The translations under genes and the position numbers were made by a program. Of a stretch of 64,000 bases of DNA, positions 35,506 to 47,380 are shown piece by piece. The notes beneath the pieces were generated by a model. That model was not told the DNA's origin. It saw nothing but the letters and a program-made list of their open reading frames with translations, and ran no database searches. The stretch lies in assembly GCA_007258455.2 (NCBI GenBank), contig VDFB02193867.1:564942591-565006590 (forward strand). The letters run 5' to 3'. Numbering within the stretch: the first letter of the stretch is position 1; every line of letters begins with the position of its first letter. This DNA is from Sequoia sempervirens. Its lineage: Eukaryota > Streptophyta > Pinopsida > Cupressales > Cupressaceae.

Positions 35506-36529
35506 AAAATTTGCAAGATCACTTGTACTTGCCCTTGAATTATGTTTAATAACTCCAAAATGGGTGTCTAAAACCATCAAGGGTTTCTCTAGTGTTTTGG
35601 GAAAGTTTTGAGTTATTGGGAAAAAACTAGGTTTGCACTGTTACAAGGGTTCAAGGAGTCAAAGTGTGAAATATGACTTATGTTCTATGTTAGGCTTTGA
35701 GAGTTTGGATTTTTAAAATTGGTCATTCTAAACTTGTTGGAATCCTCTTAAAGGCAGGTTGATAGGTTGGTTGAGTTGAACCTAGTAGGTCTAAATTAGG
35801 TAGTTGTTATTGCAAAGGTGGGTCACTCCTTTTTGTGAAGGCCATACACTTATGATTGGGTCAAGTGTTCTTTTCTTTAGAAACTTCCCATTTCCTTTTT
35901 GATAGGTTATGATTTGATTAGATGGGTTATGAAGCACTTATTTCAAACAAATATCTTTATGAAAGAAGTATATTGGCATGAAATTAAATATGATTTGTAT
36001 TCCAATGTAAAAACTACAAAGAATGGAAACAATTCTTTCAACACAAACTATTATGTAGTAGTTAATTAAAATGAAAAAGCTTACTCTATATTAGCTAGGA
36101 TACACAACTAAGAAAATGATCTAAAGTGACTTATTTATCCTAGAGGAACTAAGTATATAGTATGCAAAGAAAATCAACAAACCCACAACTACCCCTATTT
36201 TGAAGGAGTTTAGTTTTCTCCCCTTCCTGATCTCGCTAATATTGTCTAATTATTTTAAAGAGACGAAGGGTCATAACACAACTTTATTCAACCTAGTAAA
36301 TAGCTTGGTTAATGAAACTTGACAAAAGCAACAAAACAATTTCTACATTTGGCATTTCATGTTGAATGAAGAGTGGTGACAATAATCTACTTATAGTTTA
36401 ATAAAACACTATTTTTATAAGAAGGCTTGACATTAGAAAGATAAGTGTTACTTATAGTTTAATAAAACACTATTATAGTTTTACCAACATATACTATTGT
36501 ATGCTTGCATGGCTTCTTAGTTAATATAT
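35506..36529. other. AT-rich DNA, no feature
   Basis: Nothing recognised on either strand. Confidence 0.5.
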
Positions 36530-37195
36530 AGGGAGATAGAGATAGATGGGGAGAGAAAGAGAGAGAGATAGAGATATATGGGAAGAGAAAGAGAGATGGA
36601 TATATATGGGAAGAGAAAGGAAGAGAGGTGGAGATAGAGAGTCGATGGATAGGGGGGGGGAGGGAGAGATGGTGAGAGATAGAGAGGGGAGGGATAGAAA
36701 GGGATAGATAGGTAGAGGAGAGATAGAGAGAGGAGAGAGATAGGTTGAAGAGGAAAAGAGAGAAGAGAGAGAGAGATAGGGAGAAGAGGAAGAGAAAGAA
36801 GAGAGGGAGAGGGAGAGTGATATGTAGAAAGGGAGAGAGAGAAGAAGATAGGGTAGAGAGGCAGAGATAGCTCAATATATATAGAGGGAGAGGGAGAGAC
36901 ATAGAAAGGGGGTGATATAGAGAGATAGAGGGGGATGGTGAAAGAGATAGAGAGATCGTGATAGAGGTAGAGAAAGATATGGATAGAAAGAGATAGAGAG
37001 AGGAGTGAGAGGGAGATAAAAAGAGAAATAGAGATATAGATATAGAGTAGGAGAGATGGAGGGAGAGATGGAGTGAATAAGAGAGAAAGGGGGAGAGGAA
37101 GAGATAGCTCAATAGATAGAGGGGGGAAGAGGGAGTGACATAGATAGTGGGAAATATAGAGAGATAGAGAGCGACAGGGAGAGATATATCAATCA
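36530..37195 (+). repeat. Purine-only GAGATA/GA microsatellite, ~665 bp
   Basis: Almost exclusively A and G with interspersed T, in variants of GAGAGATAGAGATA and GGGAGAGA. The 245-residue Ser/Leu-rich frame on the opposite strand is a translation of this repeat. Confidence 0.95.
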
Positions 37196-37300
37196 ACCTC
37201 CCTATATCTCTATCTATTCATCCTTATCTCTTTATCTCTCTACCTCTCTCTATCTCCTTGTATCCCTTTCTATTTTCTTCCCTATATTTATCTTTGTCTC
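37196..37300 (+). repeat. Pyrimidine-rich TATCTC repeat
   Basis: The strand bias flips abruptly at about 37190 to CTCTCTATCTC-type sequence. With the preceding purine block it forms a potential hairpin of about 100 bp. Confidence 0.85.
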
Positions 37301-37454
37301 CTAAAGTATGCAATGGGTACATTGAAGAGGTCTTAAATGAAAATTATCATATCTTTAATCAAATGGCATGCTACCTTGAGCATAAATCCCCAAGGACACA
37401 TGCCATCCTTGGATTGTTGACATGAAACAACCTATCAAAATTTAGTTTCTCTCT

Positions 37455-37680
37455 CTCATATTAATAGTATATTACTATTATATTAAATATATATTATATT
37501 AATTATATTTTGTATTATATAAAAATATACTTTTTATTAATTATTAATTATAATAATTTTATACGTATTTAATAATTTTGTTAAAGAATATAATATATAA
37601 TTATAATAAGTTGAATAATTATATTATTTATTATGTAAATATAGCTAATATATACTTAACTATATTGTAGAATACTAAAA
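37455..37680. repeat. AT-only low-complexity stretch
   Basis: About 220 bp with very few G or C, built of TTAATTATAATA-like phrases. Confidence 0.85.
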
Positions 37681-37767
37681 CCTAGCTAAATGGCGCCATA
37701 ATTTTCAATTTAATTAACATACTCTAAAACCTAACGAAACCAGGTTGTAGCTCGTCAAATTGGAGAA

Positions 37768-37975
37768 GTGAAAGGTCAATACTAGCACTGAGGAAGAGTT
37801 TGGATTAGTGAAAACAAGGTCAATGCCAATGCCGAGGAAGAGTTCGGAGTTAAAACAAGGTCAATACGAGCATCAAAAAAGAGTTTGGAGGAGTGAAAAC
37901 AAGGTCAATATCAGCGCTAAGGAAGAGCTTGGAGGAGTGAAAAAAGGTCAATACCAGCTCCGAGGATGAGATTGA
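37768..37975 (+). repeat. ~43-bp tandem repeat, 5 units
   Basis: Units begin near 37768, 37808, 37849, 37893 and 37936. Each holds GTGAAAACAAGGTCAAT followed by an AGC-type core and GAGGAAGAGTTTGGAG. They are diverged from one another. Confidence 0.85.
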
Positions 37976-38139
37976 GGGCACTCAGGGAAAATCGATGACC
38001 AAGGGACAATGAGTACTGTAAGTTTGGCACCCCCATTCTCTTTAACCTACAATTTTTATGCCTAGATTCCAAAGATCTTCTTGTACATTGACACCCCCAT
38101 TCTCATAAAATGGTATAAGATAAGACAAAATAAAATAGC

Positions 38140-38743
38140 TTAGTCTTTCACATTTTTATCGACCAACCTTAGGTCTTGGAAAAACTCCCATAATCTACCC
38201 ACATCTTGGTTGAGGCCTAGGATTTCATCACACATAGCCTTCATCGCATGAGTCTAAAGCAATTGTAGACTTAGCCAAATTATATGCTAGGCTAAGAAAG
38301 ATCTAATGAATGTAAATAGAGGAATACAATTCTTCTTTAATACCTCCACCACAAACATATGCAAGGAAAGGTCTCCTCCCTTCTTGGTAGTGATAACCTC
38401 CTCCACACACAACCCTTAAAAATTATGAATAGAGGAATATAATCTTTGAAGAACTCAAAGTTGATTCTCTCCTACTTGCTGCAATTAGTCATTTTATCCT
38501 TACAAACATTTATAGTGATTACGAGAGGCACATAGACCAATTCTTCATAATAGAAGAATTTGATAATACTTTTCCAATGATGGCATTATGAGAAAACCTT
38601 AGGTTAAATGAATAATTCCTAGCTAATTTCTTTAAATCATGTCCAACCGTATAAGAGAAGATCACTGCTATGTGTGCTTTGATACCATGGAGAAAGGCTC
38701 TTTGGGCTCTTTCATCAATCAAAGTATTGTTAAATTTTAACAC
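38140..38743 (-). pseudogene. Coding-like remnant, unidentified
   Basis: The open frame 38743-38519 begins near LKFNNTLIDERAQRAF. Below 38460 another frame reads protein-like for about 100 codons, with stops, including DEILGLNQDVGRLW. The composition looks like real protein, but I recognise no family and cannot fix its ends. It lies in the CACTA interior on the minus strand. Low confidence. Confidence 0.25.
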
Positions 38744-38759
38744 CTAAAAGTGAGAATGA

Positions 38760-39566
38760 AGAATCTTTCCTATGATGGTGGCCATCCCATTATAGCTCTT
38801 AGAGTTTTTAGAGATAATTCTATTTCAAAGTAGAGATATTATAAGTTATCAAATCCTAACGTCAGACATAATCAAAATGTTGTTGTTTCAAATGACTATG
38901 AGCACTAGCTTTCACTATTTGAAGATGTTGAAACCTTGTCGTAGAGAACTAGAACATTGATGCAACCACTCATCCTACCTTAAAACATACCAAAAGTCTC
39001 CTAGAAATTAGACATAGGGAGATTTAAGATGACTTAATTTTTTTTTTATTGCCAAAGCATAAACTTATGATGACTTAACTAGGCGTAGTACACACTCCCT
39101 CCTCGTTAACCACTTAGAAATATGGAAATTAAATGTAAATTTGCTGCTATTTTTAGTCATGTAGGTGTCCAATAAACCACTTGGTGGTGTTTCCCTTCAA
39201 GTTTATTTACTTGAATAAAGAGAAAAAGTCCTTTGATTACAATTAGAGAATACATTTGAGGCCTTGGTTGTGTAACTGGTGGACTATAGTCACATTTAAC
39301 ACTTGTTACAAAGTTTGGGAGTTAAAATGTTAAGTAGATTTTATTTGTGATGGACACATTTGGATGGTAGTAACAATAACTTGCTATCTATCAAGACTTG
39401 ATTACCTTATAACCTGTGAAATTCTAGCGATGAAATGATAGATTAATCATAATATCACCTTGGGATCACATCATCATTTAAGAACTTCATCCAACATCCT
39501 TATGACTGTAGGTACCACCAAATAGGTATTTTTCAAATCTATCTTCCTCGAGTGAGGGAAATTTAG
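38760..39566. other. No feature seen
   Basis: AT-rich, with nothing recognised. It could hold an upstream exon or the promoter of the SET-domain gene. Confidence 0.4.
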
Positions 39567-42500
39567 GAAGAGAAGAGGAAAGCGAGACATGTAGTAGGTC
39601 TAAAAGAGGGAGATCAACTAGAGGTCAAAATATTGGAAGAAAATTCCGTAAATGCATGGAATTTTTTCTTGCTGAAGGGGGGTCATGTTCTTATGATGAT
39701 GAGAGCATAGGAGACGTCGATGTTCCCTTGAGGTACAAACATCTATGGAAACAATGGGTACCCAAGGAACTTCCTCCAATAAACACTAATTTTTGTGTCA
39801 ACGAGAGGATATATCGCATAGCACCATCGTCATTACATGGTTTGGGCCTATTTTGCATGGATGACATAAAGGTCTATTATGACAAAGTTACTGAATTGAT
39901 GGAGTATGTTGGACCTTGTTACAGTTACAAAGATTGTATGCAGTTGGTTCGATATACACAAAGTATGCATAGGTATGCATTGTCAGTAAATTATATACAA
40001 CTAAAAGATAAGGATCAAAATAAAGGAGTGGCTATGTACATTGAAAGAAGGCCAAAAGCATCAAGGAATATTTCAGGGTTTATAAATAGTACATGACCTG
40101 GGTCAACAAATAAGCAACCCAATTGCATATTCGAGGCACGTGAGGGAAACCGTGTATTCGTATGTGCGATAAAATCAATAATTGCAGGGGAAGAGTTGCT
40201 AATCAATTACAATTTGAATCACTTAGTTACAAACACAGTTACTAAAGGGGTGGTATGTACTATGTACCATTTTACCCAACCTCCAATTAATGACTCCAAT
40301 ATACCATTTTATTCTTATGTTTTTTTTCATAAGTCTAATGGTTTCATTTCGGTAATGTTTTTTTATATTTAATTTTTGTCACAGCGGGACATTGATAGTA
40401 CGGGGAAGTCTCTGGCCCAGAGCATAGATCACAAGGCATCTTCAGGCACTTCTACCCAATAGGTTTACCTCATTGTAATTGTAGAAATTAGATAGAAGCA
40501 AAATGTTTTATTATTATGTTTTTTTCATAAGTTTATTGGGTTAATTTTGATAATGTTTTTAATATTCTTGTTGTAGTTGACTAATCGGGGAGAGGCATTA
40601 GCAGTAGACGAGAGCATTCGTAGGGAGGTTCAGTCAATATTATGTGATGATGACATCGCTTATTCAACAAACCCTCTTGATATGATAAGAAAGACCCATA
40701 AAAAATGTAATGAAGAAATCCTTAAGTTGTTATTCATAGTGCCTCAAACAAATGAGATAAGAGAGAGGGTTAATACATTAGCTGAGAGCGCATAAAACTT
40801 GCAAGTAAGCTGTCATGAGGTCTTTAATTATAATATAAGTTCATTCATGGTTTTATATTTTGTACTCTTTTATGTCATGAACTAAAATATGTGTTGTTTT
40901 TACAAGATTTTTTGTGTCCTCATAATGCTCCTAGCCATGATCAGGGTACTACAAGTGCTGCCCGAGGAGTAGGGGTTAGTACAAGTGTCCATCCTAATTT
41001 TCCTGCACATACATCACATCATTTGACATCATCTGTGCCTATATTGTCGTTTGAAATTTCAGCAACACAAACCATGCAGGCATCTGTTACTACACCCTTT
41101 GGCAGCGAACACATGCCAAAACATGTGTCAAGACATGTACCTGGGGATGCAGAGGCCACTAATACTAGTGATGTTTTAGCAACATTTCTTGGATCTTCTC
41201 ATATTACTAGTACAGGAACATTGCTTGTCACATTTGTGGTGACTGAGGATTTCGTTCCCATAAAGATAGAGAAGGTCCCAGGTACTTTAAAATGTTTTAA
41301 TTATTATTATATATAATCCAATTGAAATTTACTTATTGATCACTCTTTTTAGACTATTGATCCCATGATCATTTTGTAGGAAATGATGTTTTTATAAACA
41401 TCTAAGTGATATTACATTGGAGCTCTTCGGGCCCACCATACTGTACACGGTGGAATGCCCAAAATCAAGATTTAAAAGATGAGCTCATTAACCGTTTAGT
41501 TGTGTTGTTCGGTGATAAAACATTCAACTAAACCAAGGTCCTTAAGAAAGCTGGTACCTATCTAAAGTATGTGAGGGACCAATATAGGTCACATTTAGAG
41601 AAGAACAAAAAGTACGAACATCCCCCCATGATTCCGGAGAGGGAGTGGAAGGACCTGGTGTCAGTTGGAAAGGAGAAGGCTGGAAAGAAAAAAGGAAAGA
41701 CACCATCGAGCTAAGGAAGGTATGTGATACTATCAACAATGTAATTATATACTGATTACTCTTTCTTTTTACATAATCTAGCATATTTTAAACTTTTCAT
41801 AGGTTGCTCGACACATCAAAGGCAACAAAGGAAAGACTAGAAAAACACGGCCAACACAAACTCAGCTCTGGTGGCTATATGAAATTAGCTGCATGAATTG
41901 TAAGTATCAATAAATGAAATATTGCATCCAAATAATAAATTGCAAACAATTTTGGTTTTATCACACCATAGAAGCAAAATTCATGATCTTATGCAAAAAT
42001 ACAGGGCTCTAAATTCAATAGAGTTCCCATAGAAGAGGACTTGAAGATTGCCTTCCAACAAAGCTATGGAGCCATGGTTGAATGCCTAAGAGTCTTGACT
42101 GGGAAAACACAATCTTCCACTACATCTGACACGTAGGTAAATAAACTCAATAAAGTTTATTTAAAATTGAATACTTGTGCAATCTATTCAATATTAATTT
42201 CCACCATAAAGTAATTACATGCCTATTTATTTTAAACATACAAGCAATGATAATACTACACATGACATTGGAATGTAGCCTGGTGAGGGTGGAGCACAAC
42301 CTATAGATGAAGCTCATGGTGTGCATCCTGATACTAGATGTATTCATGTGCTATTCAAAACACGGTATGGATTAATACAATTAAACATCTTTAATTGCAA
42401 TTGGTTTATTAATTAATGTAACCTTTCATTTTTCAACTTTAGAGCATGTAGAGTGTGATCAACATGTTGAGCATGATCAGGGTAGAGAAGATTAGGAACA

Positions 42501-43064
42501 TGATGTAGCCCCATCAGGTAAAGAGGACCACTCTAATGTTATTTTAAACGTATTTAATTGCAATTGGTGTATTAATTAATGCAACCTTTTGTGTTTCAGC
42601 TTTAGAGCATATAGAGCGTGATCAACATGTTGAGCATGATCAGGCTAGAGAAGATTAGAAACATGATGTGGCCCCATCAGGTAAAGAGGACCACTCTAAT
42701 TTTATTTTAAACATATTTAATTTCAATTGGTGTATTAATTAATGTAACCTTTCATGTTTCAACTGCAAATAAGGATTTAGAGAGTGTTCAACATGTTGAC
42801 CTTGAGTGTATAAGAGAAGTTCAAGAACATGATGTGGACCCATTAGGTAAAGAGAACCAATCTAATGCTCTTTTAATTAATGAAATACTTGTAACAATAA
42901 TAATAAAACATATCAATTTAACATTTCTTTGTTATTGCAACAGACCCCCCTTGCAGCAGTGTCCACGTCGCGAGCACATGACTAGGCGTACATTAAGATT
43001 ACGAGCAAAGGGTAGAACAACTAAAGGGGGGACAAATGATTTAGAAAATGATACTCCACTTTAG
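39567..43064 (+). pseudogene. SET-domain gene inside the CACTA element
   Basis: The first visible coding block opens after an acceptor-like TTTAG at 39566 with a basic RSKRGRSTRG stretch, and passes an ATG at 39656. Counting from it, residues about 43-146 and on form a SET lysine-methyltransferase-like domain: LHGLGLF (61-66), DDI, EYVG, GFINST (141-146), then PNC and GEELLINYNL. A TGA (about 40094) falls between GFINST and PNC, in the cofactor/active-site loop. The donor GTATGT is at 40253. Further exons: 40385-40459, 40577 on (with MIRKTHKKCNEEILKLL), about 40906-41280 (Thr/Ser/His-rich), about 41400-41715 (YLKYVRDQYRSHLEKN, PMIPEREWKDLV, Lys-rich), 42004-42135, three repeated short exons, and a final basic exon ending 43064 (RRTLRLRAKG). 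The 41.5-kb segment reminds me of plant transposase accessory proteins (Transposase_24/TNP1 type); this is uncertain. Confidence 0.6.
42388..42880 (+). repeat. Exon-plus-intron tandem triplication (~163-166 bp)
   Basis: Three units share AACATGTTGA at 42461, 42624 and 42790. Each has an upstream acceptor-like TTTCAACTTTAG or TTTCAG, a short exon encoding EHV/EHIE...DQHVEHDQ-like peptides, CCATCAG|GTAAAGAG as donor, and an AT-rich intron. The first two are close copies and the third is diverged. Confidence 0.8.
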
Positions 43065-43149
43065 ATTTTTTTAGCTTTAAAAAAGAACCAATAAAAAGTG
43101 ATTGTAATCATATCATGACAACCATATTTTTGATAATATGTAAAAACTG

Positions 43150-43225
43150 AAAGAATGAATGTTATATGTTATTAATTGATGAATGAATGAATGTTATATG
43201 TTATTAATGGATGAATGAATGATTA
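43150..43225 (+). repeat. Short tandem repeat
   Basis: About two 40-bp units of GAATGAATGTTATATGTTATTAATKGAT. A G-run of about ten lies just downstream at about 43265. Confidence 0.75.
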
Positions 43226-43546
43226 ATGTTATATGATTGGGTATGGAGAATTTAGAGTGATATGAGGGGGGGGGGAGGGGCCAAATGCTTCCACCGTAAC
43301 ATGGTTGGCCCTGTTAAGTAGAGAATATTAAACTATTCTCAAAACAAAGAGAAGCTCAATAAGGTAATGCACTTTTTAATATAAGAAATGTATCATTTGA
43401 AGTATCAAACCAATATGTAAAGATGAAAGAAAGTGCTAAATTTTCACTATGGTGGCAGAAAAATGATTCTTTAGACCCTGAATCCATGCTCTGCATCATA
43501 GTTTGAAGTTGTTTCCATCCCAATGTTCTAAGTTTAGTTTGTTTGT

Positions 43547-43828
43547 ATGGATTTGTATGAATACCACATTGTTTTGTGTGTGGTGTTAGCTCTAAAAAAT
43601 GCAGGCGGAATGCCTCAAGAGGCTGCTAATCTCTTGATACGTTTTAGGGTAACAGACAAGGTCAAAAGTATTCAACCTTCTACTCTTCAGGTGCTGCTAG
43701 ACCTAGGTGGGTGTACCTATTTGAATGAAGTAGACTTGACTTATGATTATCCTCCTTGCAATGATTTTTTCACAATGGCAGATGGGAGTGAACAAATGAA
43801 TTCAAACTTGATACAAATAGCAATCTTC
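43547..43828 (+). pseudogene. Possible gamma-SNAP fragment
   Basis: 94 codons open with no introns. DLYEYH, then EAANLLIRFRVTDKVKSIQ, later a VDLTYDYPPCND segment and GSEQMNSNLI, line up loosely by memory with the TPR region of gamma-soluble NSF attachment protein (membrane-fusion adaptor). The family has DLYR, AAxLLLRxG, DKC, an AEKCYND segment and a downstream DQ. The similarity is weak in the middle, as if frameshifted. If right, it is a captured or retro-inserted fragment in the CACTA element. Otherwise it is an unidentified ORF. Confidence 0.35.
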
Positions 43829-43890
43829 TGATCTAAATCCTAAAATGCTCAATTAACAGATATAAAGAAATTGAATGAATTCAAAATGAT

Positions 43891-44345
43891 GAAGTGCAGA
43901 GACCAGTGCCTTGTTGGGTATGCAGAGTCAAATGAAATAGAAGTGGGCAACTTATTCTGGCAGAAACTCAAATTTTCGGCATATGATTTGTTGATAACTT
44001 GTATAAACATGCAGGACTGTGACTGCTAAGCTCTACTTTAATAATCTAGATGAATCTCCCTGATTAATGTGATCAACTAAAAGGATTTAATCTCTTCTTG
44101 AGAGAACCAGTTAATTAATCACACAGATACAAAAAATGTGCACTGATAAACTAAAAATAAACTTGTTATATCAATTTAAACAACCAGAAAGAATCAACTT
44201 GGAGACAACTTAGCAATACTTTTCAATAAACTCAACAGACAATTGACACCAAAAATAAATTGCCACACCAGCTAAATTTCATTGAAATTTTCATTTGAAA
44301 ACATGCATCATAGTCTCTGACATGAGAACTTTATTCTATTGTATC
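43891..44345 (+). repeat. Direct repeat A, second copy
   Basis: Partner of 31022-31530, beginning GCAGAGACCAGTGCCTTGTTGGGTAT. Same orientation, about 12.9 kb apart. Confidence 0.6.
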
Positions 44346-44439
44346 CATCATCTACCTACTGTATCGAATCCTAAAATCTGATGTCTTAATTTACAATCGC
44401 AAATGTGTATTTATACATTTGTATATGAATAGACACATC

Positions 44440-45420
44440 ACTTTGAGATCCATGTCGGCCAACAGTTGCAATCGGGCTCATTTCATGTCGGCCTTGTAGT
44501 TATGCTAAAGGAAATTAAATTGCCGTCAGTCGCCCTGTGTTATTACTTTCGCCATGACCCATCAGAGTCGGGGAGAAGTCATATTGATTGATTTATGTTT
44601 CCCCGAGTTCACCTTTCTATTATATTTGTTCCAATCGCTGAGACATAGGAATCCTTCTCACTGAGACATGCCCATCATTCCCCTTCGCCAAGACAATTCA
44701 TAGTCGGGGAGACATTATATAGATTTCCCTTTGTTTTACCAAAAGTCCACAAGATACATTTTGGTCGTTGTGACATATGGTTTTCTTGCCGATGAGTCCA
44801 TCCATCCCATGTATGTCATTGTAACTTCCTACTGTCAGGGAGACCTCTCGTAGATTGGATTATGTCATATCGAAACACCCCGAACTCACACCTTCACTTC
44901 GTTGAGACAATACCAACCTCTTGTCGAAAGCCACTCATTGGACTTTGTTGGCAAGACCCAACAAGTTCGCAGAGACTCCACTCTGAAGCTAAGACCTTTT
45001 GCCGATATGTCAATTCTTCCACTGCCGGTCGATGAGACAATAAGACCTCATTATAATCTCACACCGAAAACAACCTGTTTGGCCAAAGTAAATCCACACA
45101 AGCTAATCGGTGAGACACATTAGGTTTGTTGTAACCATACGCCGATACCAACAAGTTTGGCCGAAATGAACATTCGAAGTGCAAGTCGATGAGACAAAAT
45201 GTAATTGGTAAGACCTCATTCTGACGGTGCAACTCCTGTTGATATGAATTCTCCTTAGTCATCAAAACAATGTGAAAGTCTTGCCGATAACTGCTAGTGA
45301 GTAAGCTCCAATCGCTGTGACACAAAAAATGTCTTGCCGATAGGAAACACAAACGTTTACAAGCAGAAAAATGGATCGGGGATACCCTGATATTTTCATG
45401 CTGATATAGACAATGATGTG
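44440..45420 (+). repeat. TCGGYRAGAC-type motif cluster
   Basis: Over about 1 kb, at least fifteen variants such as GTCGGGGAGAC, TCGCTGAGACAT, TCGCCAAGACA, GTCGATGAGACA and ATCGGTGAGACA recur every 20-60 bp. No gene seen. The same motif style fills the copia LTRs at 50960-52010 and 56700-57700. Confidence 0.7.
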
Positions 45421-46138
45421 AATTATGCAAGACTCAATGGAATTTATGGGGCTATATGGGAAAAATATGGGTGAAATATACACATGGTAGGACCAAATCT
45501 GGAAATTTATGAGTAAAATCAACATGTAAAATCATCAAATTTTACAGTTCTAACATGTGGATTTGGTTTCAAAGCTCTGTTTCTTCTGTTTTTAGTGGTG
45601 ACATAACTCTAAAATTTGACTTTTGTGCATAATAGGTTAGTGGAAAAATTTATAGCTCTGAAGGGTTTAGAGGCTCGATTGAGATAGATACACGGATATT
45701 TGGATCTTGTTGTTGATAACCATGAAATTTTGTAGCATCTGCAGGCATGCAAAAATTTCTCTACTTACATTCATTCTTGATCATAAATGTTCTAAATGAT
45801 ATTAATGCTTCAAAATTAAGATTCGTTTCATTGTTATAATGATCAAAATGTTTTACTTTGCTATACATTCAAGCATTCTCTTGCCCCCTACCCTTTGCTC
45901 TCTCCCCCCTCCTTTTAAGAATTTTATTTGTCATAAAAGATTCACATTTCTGTCTCATTTACACAAATTTATTTGAAGCTCTAGGAGTGAATAAAGATAT
46001 GTAAAAGATGATGGATTATGTCTAAACAACAACTTTCCATCTTATAGCTAATTAAATCCTTAATATTTTATTAGTTTATAGCTCGAATAATGCTTGTATA
46101 TGCACGTGTAGCAATAAGGGAGCATTGATATTTTTCAG
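45421..46138. other. No feature seen
   Basis: AT-rich, possibly intronic sequence retained with the primase fragment. A short acceptor-like TAATAG followed by an open stretch lies near 45640. Confidence 0.4.
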
Positions 46139-46645
46139 CATTGCATTGAGGAAATTGTTTTCTCTTATACCTACCCTCGGCCAGACATGGATGTATATAA
46201 TATTAGTTTCTGGGGTTTTTCTGTAAGTAATTAATTTCATAGAGGAAGACTAAAATCTTCTTAATGTCCTATTAGGTGTGAAAGCATATGAACCACTTGC
46301 TGAAGGCACCATTTTGTATTCATCCAAAAATTGGTTTGTTCTTTTTTTTTTTTAATGTTTTTTGCATGTGTTTTTTTAGGCTCTAGAGATGTATCTCAAC
46401 TCTTTCCTTTGCACTTTTTTGTCTATTTTGATGATTACAGTAGTTTGTCCTCATAATTTTTTTATGTAGATCTGTTTGTAACCTTATTTTCTACCAATCA
46501 AATTGCAAACCAGTCACATATTAAGGACCATTTCACTAACTTGTAGTCATCCATTACTTCATATGTTGCAGGTTGTGTCTATGTGCCAATAAATCCCGAT
46601 GATTGCGAGAACTTTAATCCTACAAGTGTACCCACTCTTTGTCAA
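46139..46645 (+). pseudogene. DNA primase small subunit, three captured exons
   Basis: Exon a (46139-46192) follows TTTTTCAG and encodes EEIVFSYTYPRPDMD. Exon b (46276-46333) follows TATTAG and encodes KHMNHLLKAPFCIHPK. Exon c (46572-46645) follows TTGCAG and encodes CVYVPINPDDCENFNP and VPTL. Donors are GTATAT, GTTTGT and GTAAAA. Phases are compatible across both introns (0, then 1). These are neighbouring segments of the eukaryotic primase catalytic subunit (PRIM1/Pri1, replication priming with polymerase alpha). A TGA is the second codon of exon b, and I see no other primase exons, so this is a fragment. It lies on the transposase strand, about 1.5 kb inside the CACTA right end, which suggests capture of host sequence with its introns. 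Confidence 0.8.
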
Positions 46646-47380
46646 GTAAAAGTCTTACCTTATTTTATAGTACTTTAAATGGTTAATTGAAGGTGCTTCT
46701 TTAGATCTGAGATAGTTGAACCTTGGATTAAAATATGGTATTAGATGGGCAATATAATGATAAAACTAAGGTCCGTTGAACACAAGCTCTGTTCTTTTGA
46801 CACTACTCAACATTTTCCCTACACATTTTCTCTTCAATCCAGACGTTTCTTAACTCCTTCCCTTGTTAGCCCTTGGTTGTTCTCAAGTGTAATGCTTTTT
46901 CTATGCATCTTGCAGTCTATATGTATGATTAGTCATCTCTTATGAAGCATGGATAACCTTTCATGGAATTTTTGTTGTGATTAGACAATTTCCATTGTAA
47001 GAATAATCATTTAATTTGTATGGAAGTAAGTCTTTTTCATATTATTTGACTTGGTATTGTAAACTTATCTTTGTAGGATTCTCTAGGGGGAACAACATAA
47101 CTGTGATGATAGGTAGAGTTGTACAACACCATAAATCATTTGGCATTATCAATATATTGCTTATAGAATACTTTATACAAGTAAAATGGAATGTGCAATG
47201 AAAATTGGTCTCGAATTCAAATCTAAATATAAGTACATTACACAAGAATATGATATCTAATATATTATTTAAAGAATCCCAAAATAAGAAAATTAATAGG
47301 TTCCATCTGTTTACTTGCTCTTAGACACTTGTTTAATCTGGGAGACCCTTAGAATGTCTTGCTGATAACCAACAGTGTTC
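46646..47380. other. No feature seen
   Basis: AT-rich, possibly intronic DNA carried along with the primase exons. The motif-rich repeat begins at its end. Confidence 0.4.

Noticed and set aside
36459..37196. 245-residue minus-strand ORF rich in Ser and Leu
   Set aside because: It is the translation of the GA-rich microsatellite; no protein-like composition.
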